From positions 1 to 64,000 of the forward strand of contig JADKJR010000015.1 in NCBI GenBank assembly GCA_016720925.1: a stretch of DNA of 64,000 nucleotides, read 5' to 3'. Below, piece by piece: positions 45,723-54,536 of this stretch. The notes under the pieces were generated by a model. The model searched no databases. It saw only the letters and a list, made by a program, of their open reading frames with translations, and was not told the DNA's origin. The stretch comes from Betaproteobacteria bacterium (GTDB taxonomy: Bacteria > Pseudomonadota > Gammaproteobacteria > Burkholderiales > Usitatibacteraceae). The position numbers were made by a program, and so were the translations under genes. Each line of letters starts with the position of its first letter. The stretch's first letter is position 1.

Positions 45723-48011
45723 TTATTTCGTCAGCGCCATGAATAGCTCTGGCAACTTCTCCGGCAGGCGCTGGATATTGTCGATCACGCTGAAATGGTG
45801 CCCAAAAATATCGGCCACATACTCGTCGGCCTTGGGGTCGAGGCTGATGCAATAGGCAAAAATGCCGTCCCGACCAAGTTCTCTGACCGCCTGGCGGGCG
45901 TCCTCGATCAAAAGTCGGCCGTCCGGCGCGTCCACGTCCGACGGCTCACCGTCGGTGAGAACCAGCATCAGTTTTTTGTCTGCCCGGCGCGCCCCGAGCG
46001 TGTGCGCGGCGTGTCGCATGGCGGCACCCATGCGGGTGGAGAAGCTGGCATTCATCGCCGCCAGGCGCGCCTTGACGTCGTCGCTCCAGCCTTCGGAAAA
46101 GCCCTTGATGTGGTAGTAGCGCACATCGTGCCGGGTGTTGGAGTGGAAGCCACCGATTGCGAAAGGGTCGCCCAGTCGGTCGATGGCCCAGGCAAGCAAT
46201 GACACTGCTTCCTGGCTCAGTTCAAGAATCGTCTGATCCGATCCCGCCGCTTTGGCGCCCAGCGATTCCGAGAGGTCAAGCAGGAGCAGCACGGCCACGT
46301 CACGACCGGCCGTCTGGTGGCTCATGTTGATGCGCGGGTCCGGCGTGGCGCCGCTCCTGAAGTCGATGAGCGAACGCAGGGCCACGTCCAGGTCCAGCTC
46401 GCTGCCTTCTTCCTGGTAGCGAATGCGAACCTTGTCCTGCGGCTTGAGCAGGTCCAGCAACCGCTTCAGGCGCTTGGCCAATGCCTCGTGCTTCAGCAGC
46501 AGCCGGTCGATATCGGCAGCGTTGCCCTTGGGGTGCAGCGATTCGTAGACGCTGACCCAGTCAGGCCGGTAGGTCTGGCTGGTGTAATCCCATTCCGGAT
46601 AATGGCGCGGCGGAAGACGATCGGCCTCCTGCGTTTTGTGCCTGCGCGCGTGGTCGAAGGATTCTTCTTCGTCTCCCTCCTCGATGAAGGACCACATCTG
46701 CCGGTTGTCGTCGCGATAATCGACAACGGAATCGTCGAAGTGGATGTTGGCGTACTGGTCGCTTTGGCGGCGGGTGCGCGCAACGTAATCGATCGCCAGA
46801 TCGGCGAAGCAGCGGGTCGTCGCTTCGCGATTGGCGAGTGCGACGTGAAATCGATCGACAAACTCCCGTAGGTCCGGGTCGCGATAACCATGCTGCGGGT
46901 CCAGCAGCGCGCGCGACAGCATTGCCAGCCGATGGCGAAGACATGATTGCGTTTCCGGGTTGCAGGCATCTTCCTTGGGTTGCGGATGCAGCGCCAGCAA
47001 AATGCGCGTTAGCCCCGGATACTCAAGCCCGAGCAGGTTATCGACGCGGCAATCCTCAAAAGTCTCTATGGCCAACCGCTGGAAGGGGCTGTAGTTGTCG
47101 GCGATCACGGGTTTCGTCCAGCGCCGGTGACCCACCATGTGCGCGAGCGTCGCCCGGTAGCGGTCGAGGCCGCTCACTGTACCAAGTGGGCCGTGGGCAT
47201 CGTCGTAGACGTCCGGCACCCGCAATCCCAGCTTGTCACAGTAAGGGACCGGCTTGCGGATATCGTCGAAGGCCGTGGAGTAGGGCACTAGTTGCTCGTG
47301 GTCGCGCCACAAGGCCCACATGTATAAATCCAGCCGGCGTTCCGCATCGACAAACAAGGTGCCGTGGCGCTCACGTTGCAGCACGGCACGGCTGTCCGCC
47401 AACTTGAGGCTGAAGTACTCTTGTTGCCGCTGGGGGTGGCGAAGGTAATTGCGGATGCCGTATTCGACCCAGTTCTTCAGGCCGGCGATGGCAAGCTGGC
47501 CCAGCAGAAACGGCGCTTGCGCGAAGAAGTCCGGCAGGCCGGGGCTCGGAAAGGTCTGGTGATGGCCGTGGATGGAGCCGGTGGTACGCACCATCAGGTC
47601 ACGCGCAATGTCGAGGTAATGGTCGAATTGATCCGGTGAAGGCAGGCGACGGGCAACCGGCGCCAGCGTCTGCATGAATGGCGCGATGGCCTTGCCGTTG
47701 GGCGATTTCTGGATCGCTTGTACGAGGTGCATGGCGGCCGGCAACGCTTCCTCGCCGACCGCAACTGCCGCCGCAGGCCAGGCTTCCAGAAAGGCGAGGA
47801 TCGGTTCGACGCCGCGGCCGAGCTTGCCAAGGGTGCGCGCGCTGTCCACATAGGCCTCGACTCCCTGGCGCGACAACGTGGCCAACGCCTCATAAAGGCA
47901 CTCCTCGAACACGTTGGCCACCTGGGCAAAGCCGCAGTCCAGCTGCGACCAGTAGGCGCAGGTCTGAGGGTGCTGGAAACGGCTCGCTGCGTCGTTCCTG
48001 GCCGCAGTCAC
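45723..48011 (-). CDS. cbbO: CbbO, RuBisCO activase adaptor with von Willebrand A domain
   Basis: 762 residues. The C-terminal von Willebrand A domain has the metal-binding motif LLLLDLSESLGA (near residue 595) and VLTDGEPSDVD. The long helical N-terminal half is typical of CbbO/NorD. CbbO binds RuBisCO and works with the AAA+ protein CbbQ to eject inhibitory sugar phosphates. I take GTG 48011, preceded by GAGAGGAA and placed 13 nt after the cbbQ stop; the longer ATG at 48080 would overlap cbbQ by 56 nt. Confidence 0.93.
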   Translation of the reverse strand: MTAARNDAASRFQHPQTCAYWSQLDCGFAQVANVFEECLYEALATLSRQGVEAYVDSARTLGKLGRGVEPILAFLEAWPAAAVAVGEEALPAAMHLVQAIQKSPNGKAIAPFMQTLAPVARRLPSPDQFDHYLDIARDLMVRTTGSIHGHHQTFPSPGLPDFFAQAPFLLGQLAIAGLKNWVEYGIRNYLRHPQRQQEYFSLKLADSRAVLQRERHGTLFVDAERRLDLYMWALWRDHEQLVPYSTAFDDIRKPVPYCDKLGLRVPDVYDDAHGPLGTVSGLDRYRATLAHMVGHRRWTKPVIADNYSPFQRLAIETFEDCRVDNLLGLEYPGLTRILLALHPQPKEDACNPETQSCLRHRLAMLSRALLDPQHGYRDPDLREFVDRFHVALANREATTRCFADLAIDYVARTRRQSDQYANIHFDDSVVDYRDDNRQMWSFIEEGDEEESFDHARRHKTQEADRLPPRHYPEWDYTSQTYRPDWVSVYESLHPKGNAADIDRLLLKHEALAKRLKRLLDLLKPQDKVRIRYQEEGSELDLDVALRSLIDFRSGATPDPRINMSHQTAGRDVAVLLLLDLSESLGAKAAGSDQTILELSQEAVSLLAWAIDRLGDPFAIGGFHSNTRHDVRYYHIKGFSEGWSDDVKARLAAMNASFSTRMGAAMRHAAHTLGARRADKKLMLVLTDGEPSDVDAPDGRLLIEDARQAVRELGRDGIFAYCISLDPKADEYVADIFGHHFSVIDNIQRLPEKLPELFMALTK

Positions 48012-48024
48012 GAGGGCGTTCCTC

Positions 48025-48834
48025 TCAGGCGAAGACGGCGTCGATGGCGTGATCGAGGGTCTCGCGAATGTCGGCGTCATCCGTGATGGGTCGGATGATG
48101 GCCATGCGGCAGGCGCTGCGTGGCGCGACGCCCTGGTTGATCAGCATGGCGGCATGGATCAGCAGACGTGTCGAGGCACCTTCGTCGAGCCCGTGACCTT
48201 TCAGATTGCGGGCGGCGGCACCGATCTTGACAAGCTTGGCTGCGATGCCTTCGTCAAGCCCTGTCTCGGTGGCGATGATCCGCATTTCCAGATCGGCTTC
48301 CGGATAACCGAAATCGAAGGCGGCGAAGCGCTGTTTGGTGGATTGCTTGAGATCCTTCATCAGGCTCTGGTAGCCGGGATTGTATGAAATCACCAGCTGG
48401 AAGTCGGCGTGGGCCATTACCAGTTCGCCCTTCTTGTCAAGCGGTAGCATCCGGCGATGGTCCGCGAGTGGGTGAATGACCACCGTGGTGTCCTGACGTG
48501 CCTCGACCACCTCGTCCAGATAGCAGATCGCGCCGATGCGCGCGGCGGTAGTCAGCGGCCCATCGAGCCAGCGCGTGCCGCCGGCATCCAGCAGGTAGCG
48601 CCCGACCAGATCGGAAGCCGTCATATCCTCATTGCAGGCGACGGTGATCAGCGGCCGGCCGAGCTTCCACGCCATGTATTCAACGAAGCGCGACTTGCCG
48701 CAACCGGTGGGGCCCTTCAACATCACGGGCAGGCGCGCCGCATAGGCCGCCTCGTAGAGCACGACTTCATCGCCTTGGGGCTGGTAGAAAGGCGCGGCTT
48801 GGACGAGGTACTGTTCTCGGTCAGTCATGGCCAT
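48025..48834 (-). CDS. cbbQ: CbbQ, MoxR-type AAA+ RuBisCO activase
   Basis: 269 residues. Walker A GPTGCGKS (residues 41-48), Walker B ICYLDEV, and later ISYNPGYQSLMKDL typical of CbbQ/NirQ. It forms hexamers that, with CbbO, reactivate form II RuBisCO. It is 75 nt behind cbbM with a terminator-like hairpin between, so levels are probably lower than cbbM. ATG 48834, with ATG 48828 two codons later as alternative. Confidence 0.95.
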   Translation of the reverse strand: MAMTDREQYLVQAAPFYQPQGDEVVLYEAAYAARLPVMLKGPTGCGKSRFVEYMAWKLGRPLITVACNEDMTASDLVGRYLLDAGGTRWLDGPLTTAARIGAICYLDEVVEARQDTTVVIHPLADHRRMLPLDKKGELVMAHADFQLVISYNPGYQSLMKDLKQSTKQRFAAFDFGYPEADLEMRIIATETGLDEGIAAKLVKIGAAARNLKGHGLDEGASTRLLIHAAMLINQGVAPRSACRMAIIRPITDDADIRETLDHAIDAVFA

Positions 48835-48866
48835 ATCCGATCAGGAAAAATCTGGTAGCGGGGCGG

Positions 48867-48890
48867 AAAAAGCCCCACCCGCAGGCGGGG
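48867..48890 (-). terminator. Hairpin between cbbM and cbbQ
   Basis: On the minus strand CCCCGCC pairs with GGTGGGG (one G-T wobble) and is followed by CTTTTTCC. It lies just beyond the cbbM stop and likely acts as a partial terminator that lets some transcripts continue into cbbQO. Confidence 0.65.
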
Positions 48891-48909
48891 TTGTGTCCGT
48901 GCAGCCGGA

Positions 48910-50289
48910 CTATTTATGCACGCCCAACTTGTCGCGCCAGCCGGGGTAGAGAGTGTCGGCGTCTTTGGGGAAGGAGACGAAGGCGCGGGCGAATTCCGGG
49001 TGCTCCTTGGCCCATTCGATCGGATCGGCCTTGGCCTTCCAGCACTCGTAGGCCTGGCGGAGGCTCTTGGCGCCGTCGGCGGGGGAATCGATGTGACCGT
49101 AGGAGCCGCCGCCCGCCGTGTTGATGACGTTGCCGTGACCCAGGTTTTCGAAGAAGCCTGGCAGTCGCAACGCATTCATGCCGCCGGAAATGATTGGCGT
49201 GGTGGGCTTCATGCCAAACCACTCCTGGTGATAGGCCGGACCCGTATAGCTGTCGCGCTCAATGATATAGGCGATGGCGCGGTCGTCCTTCTCGCCTTCC
49301 ATCTTGCCGTAGCCCATGGTGCCGACGTGGATGCCGGACGCCCCTTGCAGCCGGCTCATCTTGGCCAGGACGTAGGCGGTATATCCACGTTTGGCGCTCG
49401 GCGAGGTGACGGCGCCGTGGCCCGCGCGGTGGTAATGCAGGTACTGGTTTGGAAAGCAACGCCGCGCAGTGGTGATCATGCCCGGGCCGCCCACATAACC
49501 ATCCACCAGAAAGGCCACCTTGTCGGCATCCGGGCCGAAAGTTTGAAGGATGTATTCGCCACGGGCGAGCATTTCGTAATGATCGTCGGCGGTGATGTTG
49601 GCCGAGAAAATCTTGGCCTCGCCGGTCTCGTCCATGGCGCGCTTCATCGCGTCGTAGACCAGCGGGATGGTCTTCTTCATCGGCGCGAAGACCTGGTTTC
49701 CCTGTGGCTCGTCGTTCTTGATGAAATCACCTCCGAGCCAGAACTGGTAGGCGGCCTTGGCGAAGGGCTCCGGACGCAGACCAAGCTTCGGCTTGATGAT
49801 GGTGCCGGCGATATAGCCGCCGTTGTGTACCGGCCGGCCCAGGACGCGCCACATGTCGCTGATGTCCTTGGCCGGGCCGTCAAACAATTGAATGGCGCGT
49901 GGCGGCATCCAGAAATCGTAGATTTTCGCATGTTCGATGTCTCCCATGCCCTGGTTGTTGCCGATCACCAGCGTCAGGAACGAGACGATCATCATTCGGC
50001 CGTCGGTGATGTTGCGGTCGAACAGATCGATGGGATAAGCGATGCGCATTTCTTCGGTCGCTTCGTCGATCAGGTACACCAGCGCATCGACACCCTTGGT
50101 GAACTCATCGGTGGTGCTCACCTCGACGTTCGTGCCGGTGGAAGACTCAGCGGCAAAGTGTGCCGCTGCTTCGAGGTAGCCGTGGCCGGCCTTCGGCTTC
50201 ATCTTGTAGGCGACGAGGATATGCCCGCCTCCCTTGATCAAGTCTTCTTCCTTGAGGCTAAGGTCGGCGTAACGGTTCGATTGATCCAT
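48910..50289 (-). CDS. cbbM: Ribulose-1,5-bisphosphate carboxylase/oxygenase form II
   Basis: 459 residues, single-subunit form II RuBisCO. The carbamylated Lys191 is in GGDFIKNDEPQGNQ and catalytic Lys166 in TIIKPKLG, both at the positions of the Rhodospirillum enzyme. ISGGMNALRLPGFFENLGH and GGGSYGHID near the end are form II signatures. No small subunit gene is present. It carries out CO2 fixation; form II fits life at low oxygen and high CO2. Divergent from cbbR, with a conserved promoter block upstream. Confidence 0.97.
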   Translation of the reverse strand: MDQSNRYADLSLKEEDLIKGGGHILVAYKMKPKAGHGYLEAAAHFAAESSTGTNVEVSTTDEFTKGVDALVYLIDEATEEMRIAYPIDLFDRNITDGRMMIVSFLTLVIGNNQGMGDIEHAKIYDFWMPPRAIQLFDGPAKDISDMWRVLGRPVHNGGYIAGTIIKPKLGLRPEPFAKAAYQFWLGGDFIKNDEPQGNQVFAPMKKTIPLVYDAMKRAMDETGEAKIFSANITADDHYEMLARGEYILQTFGPDADKVAFLVDGYVGGPGMITTARRCFPNQYLHYHRAGHGAVTSPSAKRGYTAYVLAKMSRLQGASGIHVGTMGYGKMEGEKDDRAIAYIIERDSYTGPAYHQEWFGMKPTTPIISGGMNALRLPGFFENLGHGNVINTAGGGSYGHIDSPADGAKSLRQAYECWKAKADPIEWAKEHPEFARAFVSFPKDADTLYPGWRDKLGVHK

Positions 50290-50379
50290 GATCTGCTCCT
50301 TTGATGAAAGTCTCTGCTGCCGTGCATGCCCGCGAATGCCAAACTGCTTTTTCGCGACACCAAGTTGATGTTGCGATGA

Positions 50380-50448
50380 AGTTTAGGGACACTTCACGAT
50401 AAGAGACAGTCACATTTTATTATGTGTACAATAAGCAAATACTTATGC
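50380..50448 (-). promoter_or_regulatory. cbbM promoter and CbbR-type operator
   Basis: Minus-strand reading: GCATAAGT (50441-50448), a CTTAT half-site, T/A-rich centre, GTGACTGTCT with CTGTCT as -35 (50404-50409), 18 nt, TAAACT (50380-50385). On the plus strand ATAAG-CAAATA-CTTAT is an inverted repeat (50431-50446), a typical CbbR-like dyad, located 16 nt before the cbbR start, so cbbR is probably autoregulated. Confidence 0.7.
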
Positions 50449-50461
50449 GCAAGGCAATGCC

Positions 50462-51388
50462 ATGAAGAATGCGACATTCCGTCAGTTGAAGACATTCGAG
50501 TCGGTTGCCCGCCTGCTGAATTTCACGCGCGCCGCCGAAGAATTGCACCTTTCGCAACCCGCCATTTCGATGCAGATCAAACAACTTGAAGATCACGCCG
50601 GCATGGCGCTGTTTGAACAGATCGGCAAGAAAACTTTCCTGACCCAGGCGGGCGAGCAGGTGCGGCGGCTGGCGCTTGAGATGCTGAGCCAGGTCAAGGA
50701 TTGCGAGGATTCGCTTGCGTCATTGCGTGGCGCGACCGGCGGCCACCTCGAACTGACCGTCGTGAGTACCGCCAAGTATTTTGCGCCACAAGTACTTTCC
50801 ACGTTCTCCAAGTCGCACGCTGACGTCACGGTCAAATTGTTGGTAAACAACCGCGAACAGGTGATTCAGCAATTAATGGAAAATCGCGTCGATCTCGCCA
50901 TTATGGGGCGGCCACCGCCTGGCCTTGATGCGGTCGCGTCGGTGTTCGCCAAGCATCCGCACGGCATCATCGCGCCGCCGGACCATCCGATGGCAAAGAA
51001 AAAGCGCATTAATCTGAAACTTCTTGCGGGTGAAAATTTCCTGATACGCGAGCCCGGGTCGGGAACGCGGACGTCGATGGAAAGGGTGTTCGCGGAGCGC
51101 GGCGTCAAACTCGCGAGCAGCATGGAACTGGCCAGCAACGAGACCATCAAGCAGGGCGTGATGGCCGGACTTGGTCTCAGCTATCTGTCGCTCCACACCG
51201 TTGGTCTCGAACTGGCTGCCGGAAAACTGGTGCGTCTTGATGTGATCGGCACACCGGTCGTCCGCGAATGGTATGTCATCCAGCGCAAAGGGAAAATACT
51301 CTCGCCACTGGCGGAGAGATTTCGTGAGTTTCTGATCGAGAAGGGTGCCAAACTGATTGAGCAGACCACGGGAGTTTCAACACGGTAA
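50462..51388 (+). CDS. cbbR: CbbR, LysR-type regulator of CO2 fixation genes
   Basis: 308 residues. The N-terminal winged helix (LRQLK without the first residues, i.e. FRQLKTFESVARLLNFTRAA, then LHLSQPAISMQIKQLE) is typical of CbbR. The effector domain extends from about 95 (LELTVVSTAKYFAPQVLSTF). It is divergent from cbbM, the standard arrangement. It is the prime candidate for binding the block shared by cbbM, cbbY and soxY promoters. Confidence 0.93.
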   Translation: MKNATFRQLKTFESVARLLNFTRAAEELHLSQPAISMQIKQLEDHAGMALFEQIGKKTFLTQAGEQVRRLALEMLSQVKDCEDSLASLRGATGGHLELTVVSTAKYFAPQVLSTFSKSHADVTVKLLVNNREQVIQQLMENRVDLAIMGRPPPGLDAVASVFAKHPHGIIAPPDHPMAKKKRINLKLLAGENFLIREPGSGTRTSMERVFAERGVKLASSMELASNETIKQGVMAGLGLSYLSLHTVGLELAAGKLVRLDVIGTPVVREWYVIQRKGKILSPLAERFREFLIEKGAKLIEQTTGVSTR

Positions 51389-51488
51389 CAAACGAACTTG
51401 CCTCATTGACAGCAAAAGGTTGCCGCGACGGCGCATGGTTCTGGTGAAGGATCCAAAGCGGATTGATTGCCCGTCGCAACGCAAAACA

Positions 51489-51544
51489 CAAGCATTGGCG
51501 GGTATCACAAGCCCAAAGAAGCTGCGGAGGCGCGCCGGTGCTCG
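51489..51544. repeat. 56-nt dispersed hairpin repeat, copy E
   Basis: CAAGCA at left and TGCTCG at right, GGCG with CGCC inside, and the same 56-nt span as the other copies; the inner stem is degenerate. It lies between the convergent cbbR and ltaE genes and 2 nt from the ltaE stop. On the minus strand TGTTTTGC follows, so it may terminate ltaE. Confidence 0.6.
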
Positions 51545-51546
51545 AC

Positions 51547-52608
51547 TTAGCCCTGTTTCTTGAAGAAGTCGGCTACCACCGCGACGGTGCGCTCGATGTC
51601 TTCAGTTGAAATGTCCAGATGCGTCACCCAGCGTTGTTTACCGTAGGTGCCGGAAACGAGGATGTCATTTGCCCTCAAATGCGCCGCAAGGGCTTCGCCG
51701 ATTTTGCCTGCGCACCCCGCCCACAGGATATTGGTTTGTGGCGTGTCGACGTTGAGCTGCCCTCGCGAGACCTCCATCAATCCGCTTGCGAGCAGCGCCG
51801 CGTTGGTGTGATCCTCCGCGAGCCGGGCGATATTGTGTTCCAGCGCAAACGCGCCCGCTGCTGCGATGATGCCCGCCTGGCGCATGCCGCCACCAATCAT
51901 CTTGCGCAGCCGGTGCGCCTTGCCGATCAGTTGCTTGCTGCCCAGCAACAGCGAGCCGACTGGCGCACCCAAGCCCTTGGACAAACATACCGAGACCGAA
52001 TCGAACGAGGCACAGATGCCGCGCGCCGCATCGATTGCACTCGCCGGATTGTGGCCGGAGGGTGCGGCGCTAAACACGGCCGCATTGAACAACCGGGCAC
52101 CATCTAGATGGGTGTTCAGTCCGCGGCGATTCGCCAGCTGTTTTACCTTTGGCGCGTAGTCGGCTGGCAATACTTTGCCGCCCCAGGTGTTTTCCAGCGC
52201 AATCAGGCGGCTGATGGCGAAATGCGCGTCATCTGGCTTGATCGCCTCTTCAATGGCCGCGAGGTCCATCGTGCCATCGGCGCGCTGCGGCAACGGTTGT
52301 GGCTGTATCGAACCCAGCACCGCCATACCGCCAGCTTCCCAGCGATAGGTGTGCGCCATCTCGCCGACGATGACCTCGTCGCCACGTTGGCAATGGGACA
52401 TCAGCGCGAGCAGATTGGTCTGCGTCCCGGATGCCCCGTATAGCGCCGCCTCGAAGCCCAGCATCGCCGCGGCCCGCTCCTGAAGCGCATTGACGGTGGG
52501 GTCCTCGCCATAAACGTCGTCGCCGACAGGCGCGGCGCGCATGGCCTCGCGCATCGCGGTAGACGGGCGGGTGACGGTATCGCTGCGGAAATCGAGTATT
52601 TTTCTCAT
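51547..52608 (-). CDS. ltaE: Low-specificity L-threonine aldolase
   Basis: 353 residues, PLP fold type I. The PLP Lys is in SVCLSKGLGAPVG (about 206-218). N-terminal DFRSDTVTRPSTAMREAM and YGEDPTVNALQERAA are typical. It cleaves threonine or allo-threonine to glycine and acetaldehyde. It lies alone between cbbR and the sox genes and has no evident sulfur role. Confidence 0.93.
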   Translation of the reverse strand: MRKILDFRSDTVTRPSTAMREAMRAAPVGDDVYGEDPTVNALQERAAAMLGFEAALYGASGTQTNLLALMSHCQRGDEVIVGEMAHTYRWEAGGMAVLGSIQPQPLPQRADGTMDLAAIEEAIKPDDAHFAISRLIALENTWGGKVLPADYAPKVKQLANRRGLNTHLDGARLFNAAVFSAAPSGHNPASAIDAARGICASFDSVSVCLSKGLGAPVGSLLLGSKQLIGKAHRLRKMIGGGMRQAGIIAAAGAFALEHNIARLAEDHTNAALLASGLMEVSRGQLNVDTPQTNILWAGCAGKIGEALAAHLRANDILVSGTYGKQRWVTHLDISTEDIERTVAVVADFFKKQG

Positions 52609-52882
52609 ATCTGGTGCCCATGAAAGTGTATTGCGATGCGGTGATGCGCAAACTTTTTCGAAACGTAACGCCAGTTTTCGGCTGATACGTCCGCCAGACG
52701 AAAGACTACTTCAACCGTCGCGACGTTGCGCAAATGTTGCCTGCGCAAAAATGCCGGCTTTCCAGAAAATCCGGTAAAGTGCGATTTGGAGCCAGTCTGT
52801 GTGTCACGCTCGGGGACTGCGTCTAAGCGGCGCAAAGCCGTTGCGAGCGGATGCATGCGTTTGTCGCAACCTTCACCAAGTA
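52609..52882. other. Gap without a supported gene, upstream of the sox promoter
   Basis: Between the ltaE start and the sox promoter block. Only short unsupported open frames; no repeat of the 56-nt family. Confidence 0.5.
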
Positions 52883-52951
52883 GCATAAGTACTTACCTAT
52901 TGTATGTATAAAAAAAGCTGATTGTCTGTTATTGTCGATTGCCCCTAACCT
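52883..52951 (+). promoter_or_regulatory. sox promoter, member of the shared cbb/sox block
   Basis: GCATAAGT at 52883-52890, a CTTAC half-site, T/A-rich centre, TTGTCT (52922-52927) as -35, 18 nt, TAACCT (52946-52951) as -10. Ungapped alignment with the cbbM block agrees at 52 of 69 positions by my count. It lies about 50 nt upstream of soxY. Confidence 0.7.
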
Positions 52952-53004
52952 TGTCGCGGTTGGCACATCAGGATGGTGCCGCATAAAATGAATTTGAGGA
53001 GAAA

Positions 53005-53478
53005 ATGATGAATGAAACACGCAGAAACCTGCTCCGGGCATCCGGCAGCGCAACCGTCATGGCGCTGGCCGCGTCCGCGGGTGTTTTCAAATCCGGCCAA
53101 TTGCATGCTGCCGATTGGAACAAGGCCGCGTTCGACACCAAAAACCTGCAGGACACGGTAAAAGCTCTTGGCGGATCAGGTGCGACAGAAAGCAAGGACA
53201 TCGTCATCACGTCTCCCGATATCGCCGAAAACGGCGCGGTGGTGCCGGTATCGGTCTCCAGCAAACTGGGCAAGACTGAATCCATCTCCATCCTGGTCGA
53301 GAAGAATCCGAATTCCCTGTCGGCCGCCTTTGACATTCCTGGTGGTACCGAGCCTTTTGTTTCCACGCGCGTGAAAATGGGGCAAACCTCAAATGTGCAT
53401 GCGCTGGTCAAGGCCGACGGAAAGTATTTTTACGCGACCAAGGAAATTAAGGTGACCCTGGGCGGCTGCGGTGGGTGA
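53005..53478 (+). CDS. soxY: SoxY, sulfur-carrying subunit of the Sox system
   Basis: 157 residues. A twin-arginine-type signal (TRRNLLRASGSATVM) exports it folded to the periplasm with SoxZ. The C-terminal GGCGG, with the carrier Cys155 on a flexible arm, is the site where thiosulfate sulfur is bound. GAGGAG precedes ATG 53005; a second ATG follows immediately. Unusually, soxZ is not adjacent but 206 nt downstream. Confidence 0.96.
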   Translation: MMNETRRNLLRASGSATVMALAASAGVFKSGQLHAADWNKAAFDTKNLQDTVKALGGSGATESKDIVITSPDIAENGAVVPVSVSSKLGKTESISILVEKNPNSLSAAFDIPGGTEPFVSTRVKMGQTSNVHALVKADGKYFYATKEIKVTLGGCGG

Positions 53479-53490
53479 GCCGAGGGTTTC

Positions 53491-53551
53491 GCCGGATGCA
53501 CCTGCGTGCATCCGGCGCTCGGCGAACGGCATTCGCCCTGAAGGGCGAATG
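53491..53551 (+). other. Two perfect hairpins between soxY and soxZ
   Basis: GCCGGATGCAC with its complement (53491-53501 and 53506-53516, 4-nt loop), then CATTCGCCC with GGGCGAATG (53530-53538 and 53543-53551, TGAA loop). Neither has a T-run, so they are more likely mRNA-stabilising or processing structures than terminators. Further on, 53552-53620 has partial direct repeats with CTGAAG and AAGTCAGCA. Confidence 0.7.
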
Positions 53552-53684
53552 GCTGGGTAAAGTCAGCAGGCTGAAGGCTGCAAGCTGAAGTCAGCAAGTT
53601 GAAGCGGCTTCACCCTTTGGGGCAAATGCCTGCATGAACATAGTAAGTTGCAACCGCACTCTCAAAAGGACTTAGGAGATTCAA

Positions 53685-53996
53685 ATGGCAGATCCGATGA
53701 AAATTCGCGCCAGTGTTCAAGGCGACAAGGTAGTAGTCAAGATTCTGATGGCGCACGAAATGGAAACCGGGCAGCGGAAGGATGCCGCCGGCAAGGCCAT
53801 TCCTGCCTGGTTTATCCAAAGTGTAACCGCAACGCATAACGGCAAGACGGTCCTGTCCGCACAGTGGGGTACGGCCGTTGCCAAAAATCCGTTCCTGGAA
53901 TTCCGTTTCTCCGGTGGCAAGGCTGGGGAAAAAGTGATTGTCACCTGGACCGACAACAAGGGTGATAAGCGTACCGACGAAGCAACAATTTCCTGA
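53685..53996 (+). CDS. soxZ: SoxZ, partner of SoxY
   Basis: 103 residues, no signal peptide (it is co-exported with SoxY). Recognised by MKIRASVQGDKVVVKILMAH near the start and the segment NPFLEFRFSGGKAGEKV. TTAGGAG precedes ATG 53685. 12 nt before the DsrE-like gene. Confidence 0.95.
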   Translation: MADPMKIRASVQGDKVVVKILMAHEMETGQRKDAAGKAIPAWFIQSVTATHNGKTVLSAQWGTAVAKNPFLEFRFSGGKAGEKVIVTWTDNKGDKRTDEATIS

Positions 53997-54008
53997 TTGG
54001 AGTCCGAT

Positions 54009-54452
54009 ATGAGCCTGTTCTCGACAATGACTCGCATGTTGCTGGCGTTCGTGGCCGCCGCATCGATTTCCTTTGCCTATGCAGCCGGCAAGGACGAACC
54101 CATCAAGATTGTTTATCACTTTGACGCAGGCTTTGAGCAGGCGACCAAGGGGCTTCGCAATGTCAAGAATCACCTCGATGTTGATCCCACGACAAAGATA
54201 GTTGTAGTCGCGCACGCCCAAGGTGTTCAGTTTCTGCTTGATGGTGCGGTGAATGCAACCGGTAATCCATTCAATATTCCGGTCGAGGATCTCGCCGCAC
54301 GCGGGGTGGAATTCCGTGTGTGCGAAATTACCCTGAAATCAAACAAGATCGATCCCAAGAAACTGCTGCCGCAGACAAAATTGGTGCCATCCGGCGTCGT
54401 GGAAATCGGGCGCTTGCAGGCGAAGGAAGGCTTTGCGTACCTGAAGCCGTAG
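54009..54452 (+). CDS. Periplasmic DsrE-family protein of the sox operon
   Basis: 147 residues with a signal peptide (MLLAFVAAASISFAYAA). The mature part has the DsrE-like fold (IKIVYHFDAGFEQATKGL, KIVVVAHAQGVQFLLDG) and one Cys in EFRVCEITLKS. Proteins of this kind are often found between soxZ and soxA; the role may be sulfur transfer or binding, not established. TTGGAG lies upstream of ATG 54009. Confidence 0.82.
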   Translation: MSLFSTMTRMLLAFVAAASISFAYAAGKDEPIKIVYHFDAGFEQATKGLRNVKNHLDVDPTTKIVVVAHAQGVQFLLDGAVNATGNPFNIPVEDLAARGVEFRVCEITLKSNKIDPKKLLPQTKLVPSGVVEIGRLQAKEGFAYLKP

Positions 54453-54536
54453 TGCATCGTAGTTTTTCCAGCCGCGCGACAAGAGATGCGGCTCTCAAAA
54501 ATATAGCAAGCATCATCACATTCCAGGAGGAGTGCA

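Noticed and set aside
45396..45746. Short open frame in the cbbY-cbbO gap
   Set aside because: No ribosome binding site, no domain-like sequence, and it overlaps both the promoter block and the cbbO end.
48916..50304. Plus-strand open frame (462 codons) opposite cbbM
   Set aside because: Antisense shadow of RuBisCO; overlaps its whole length.
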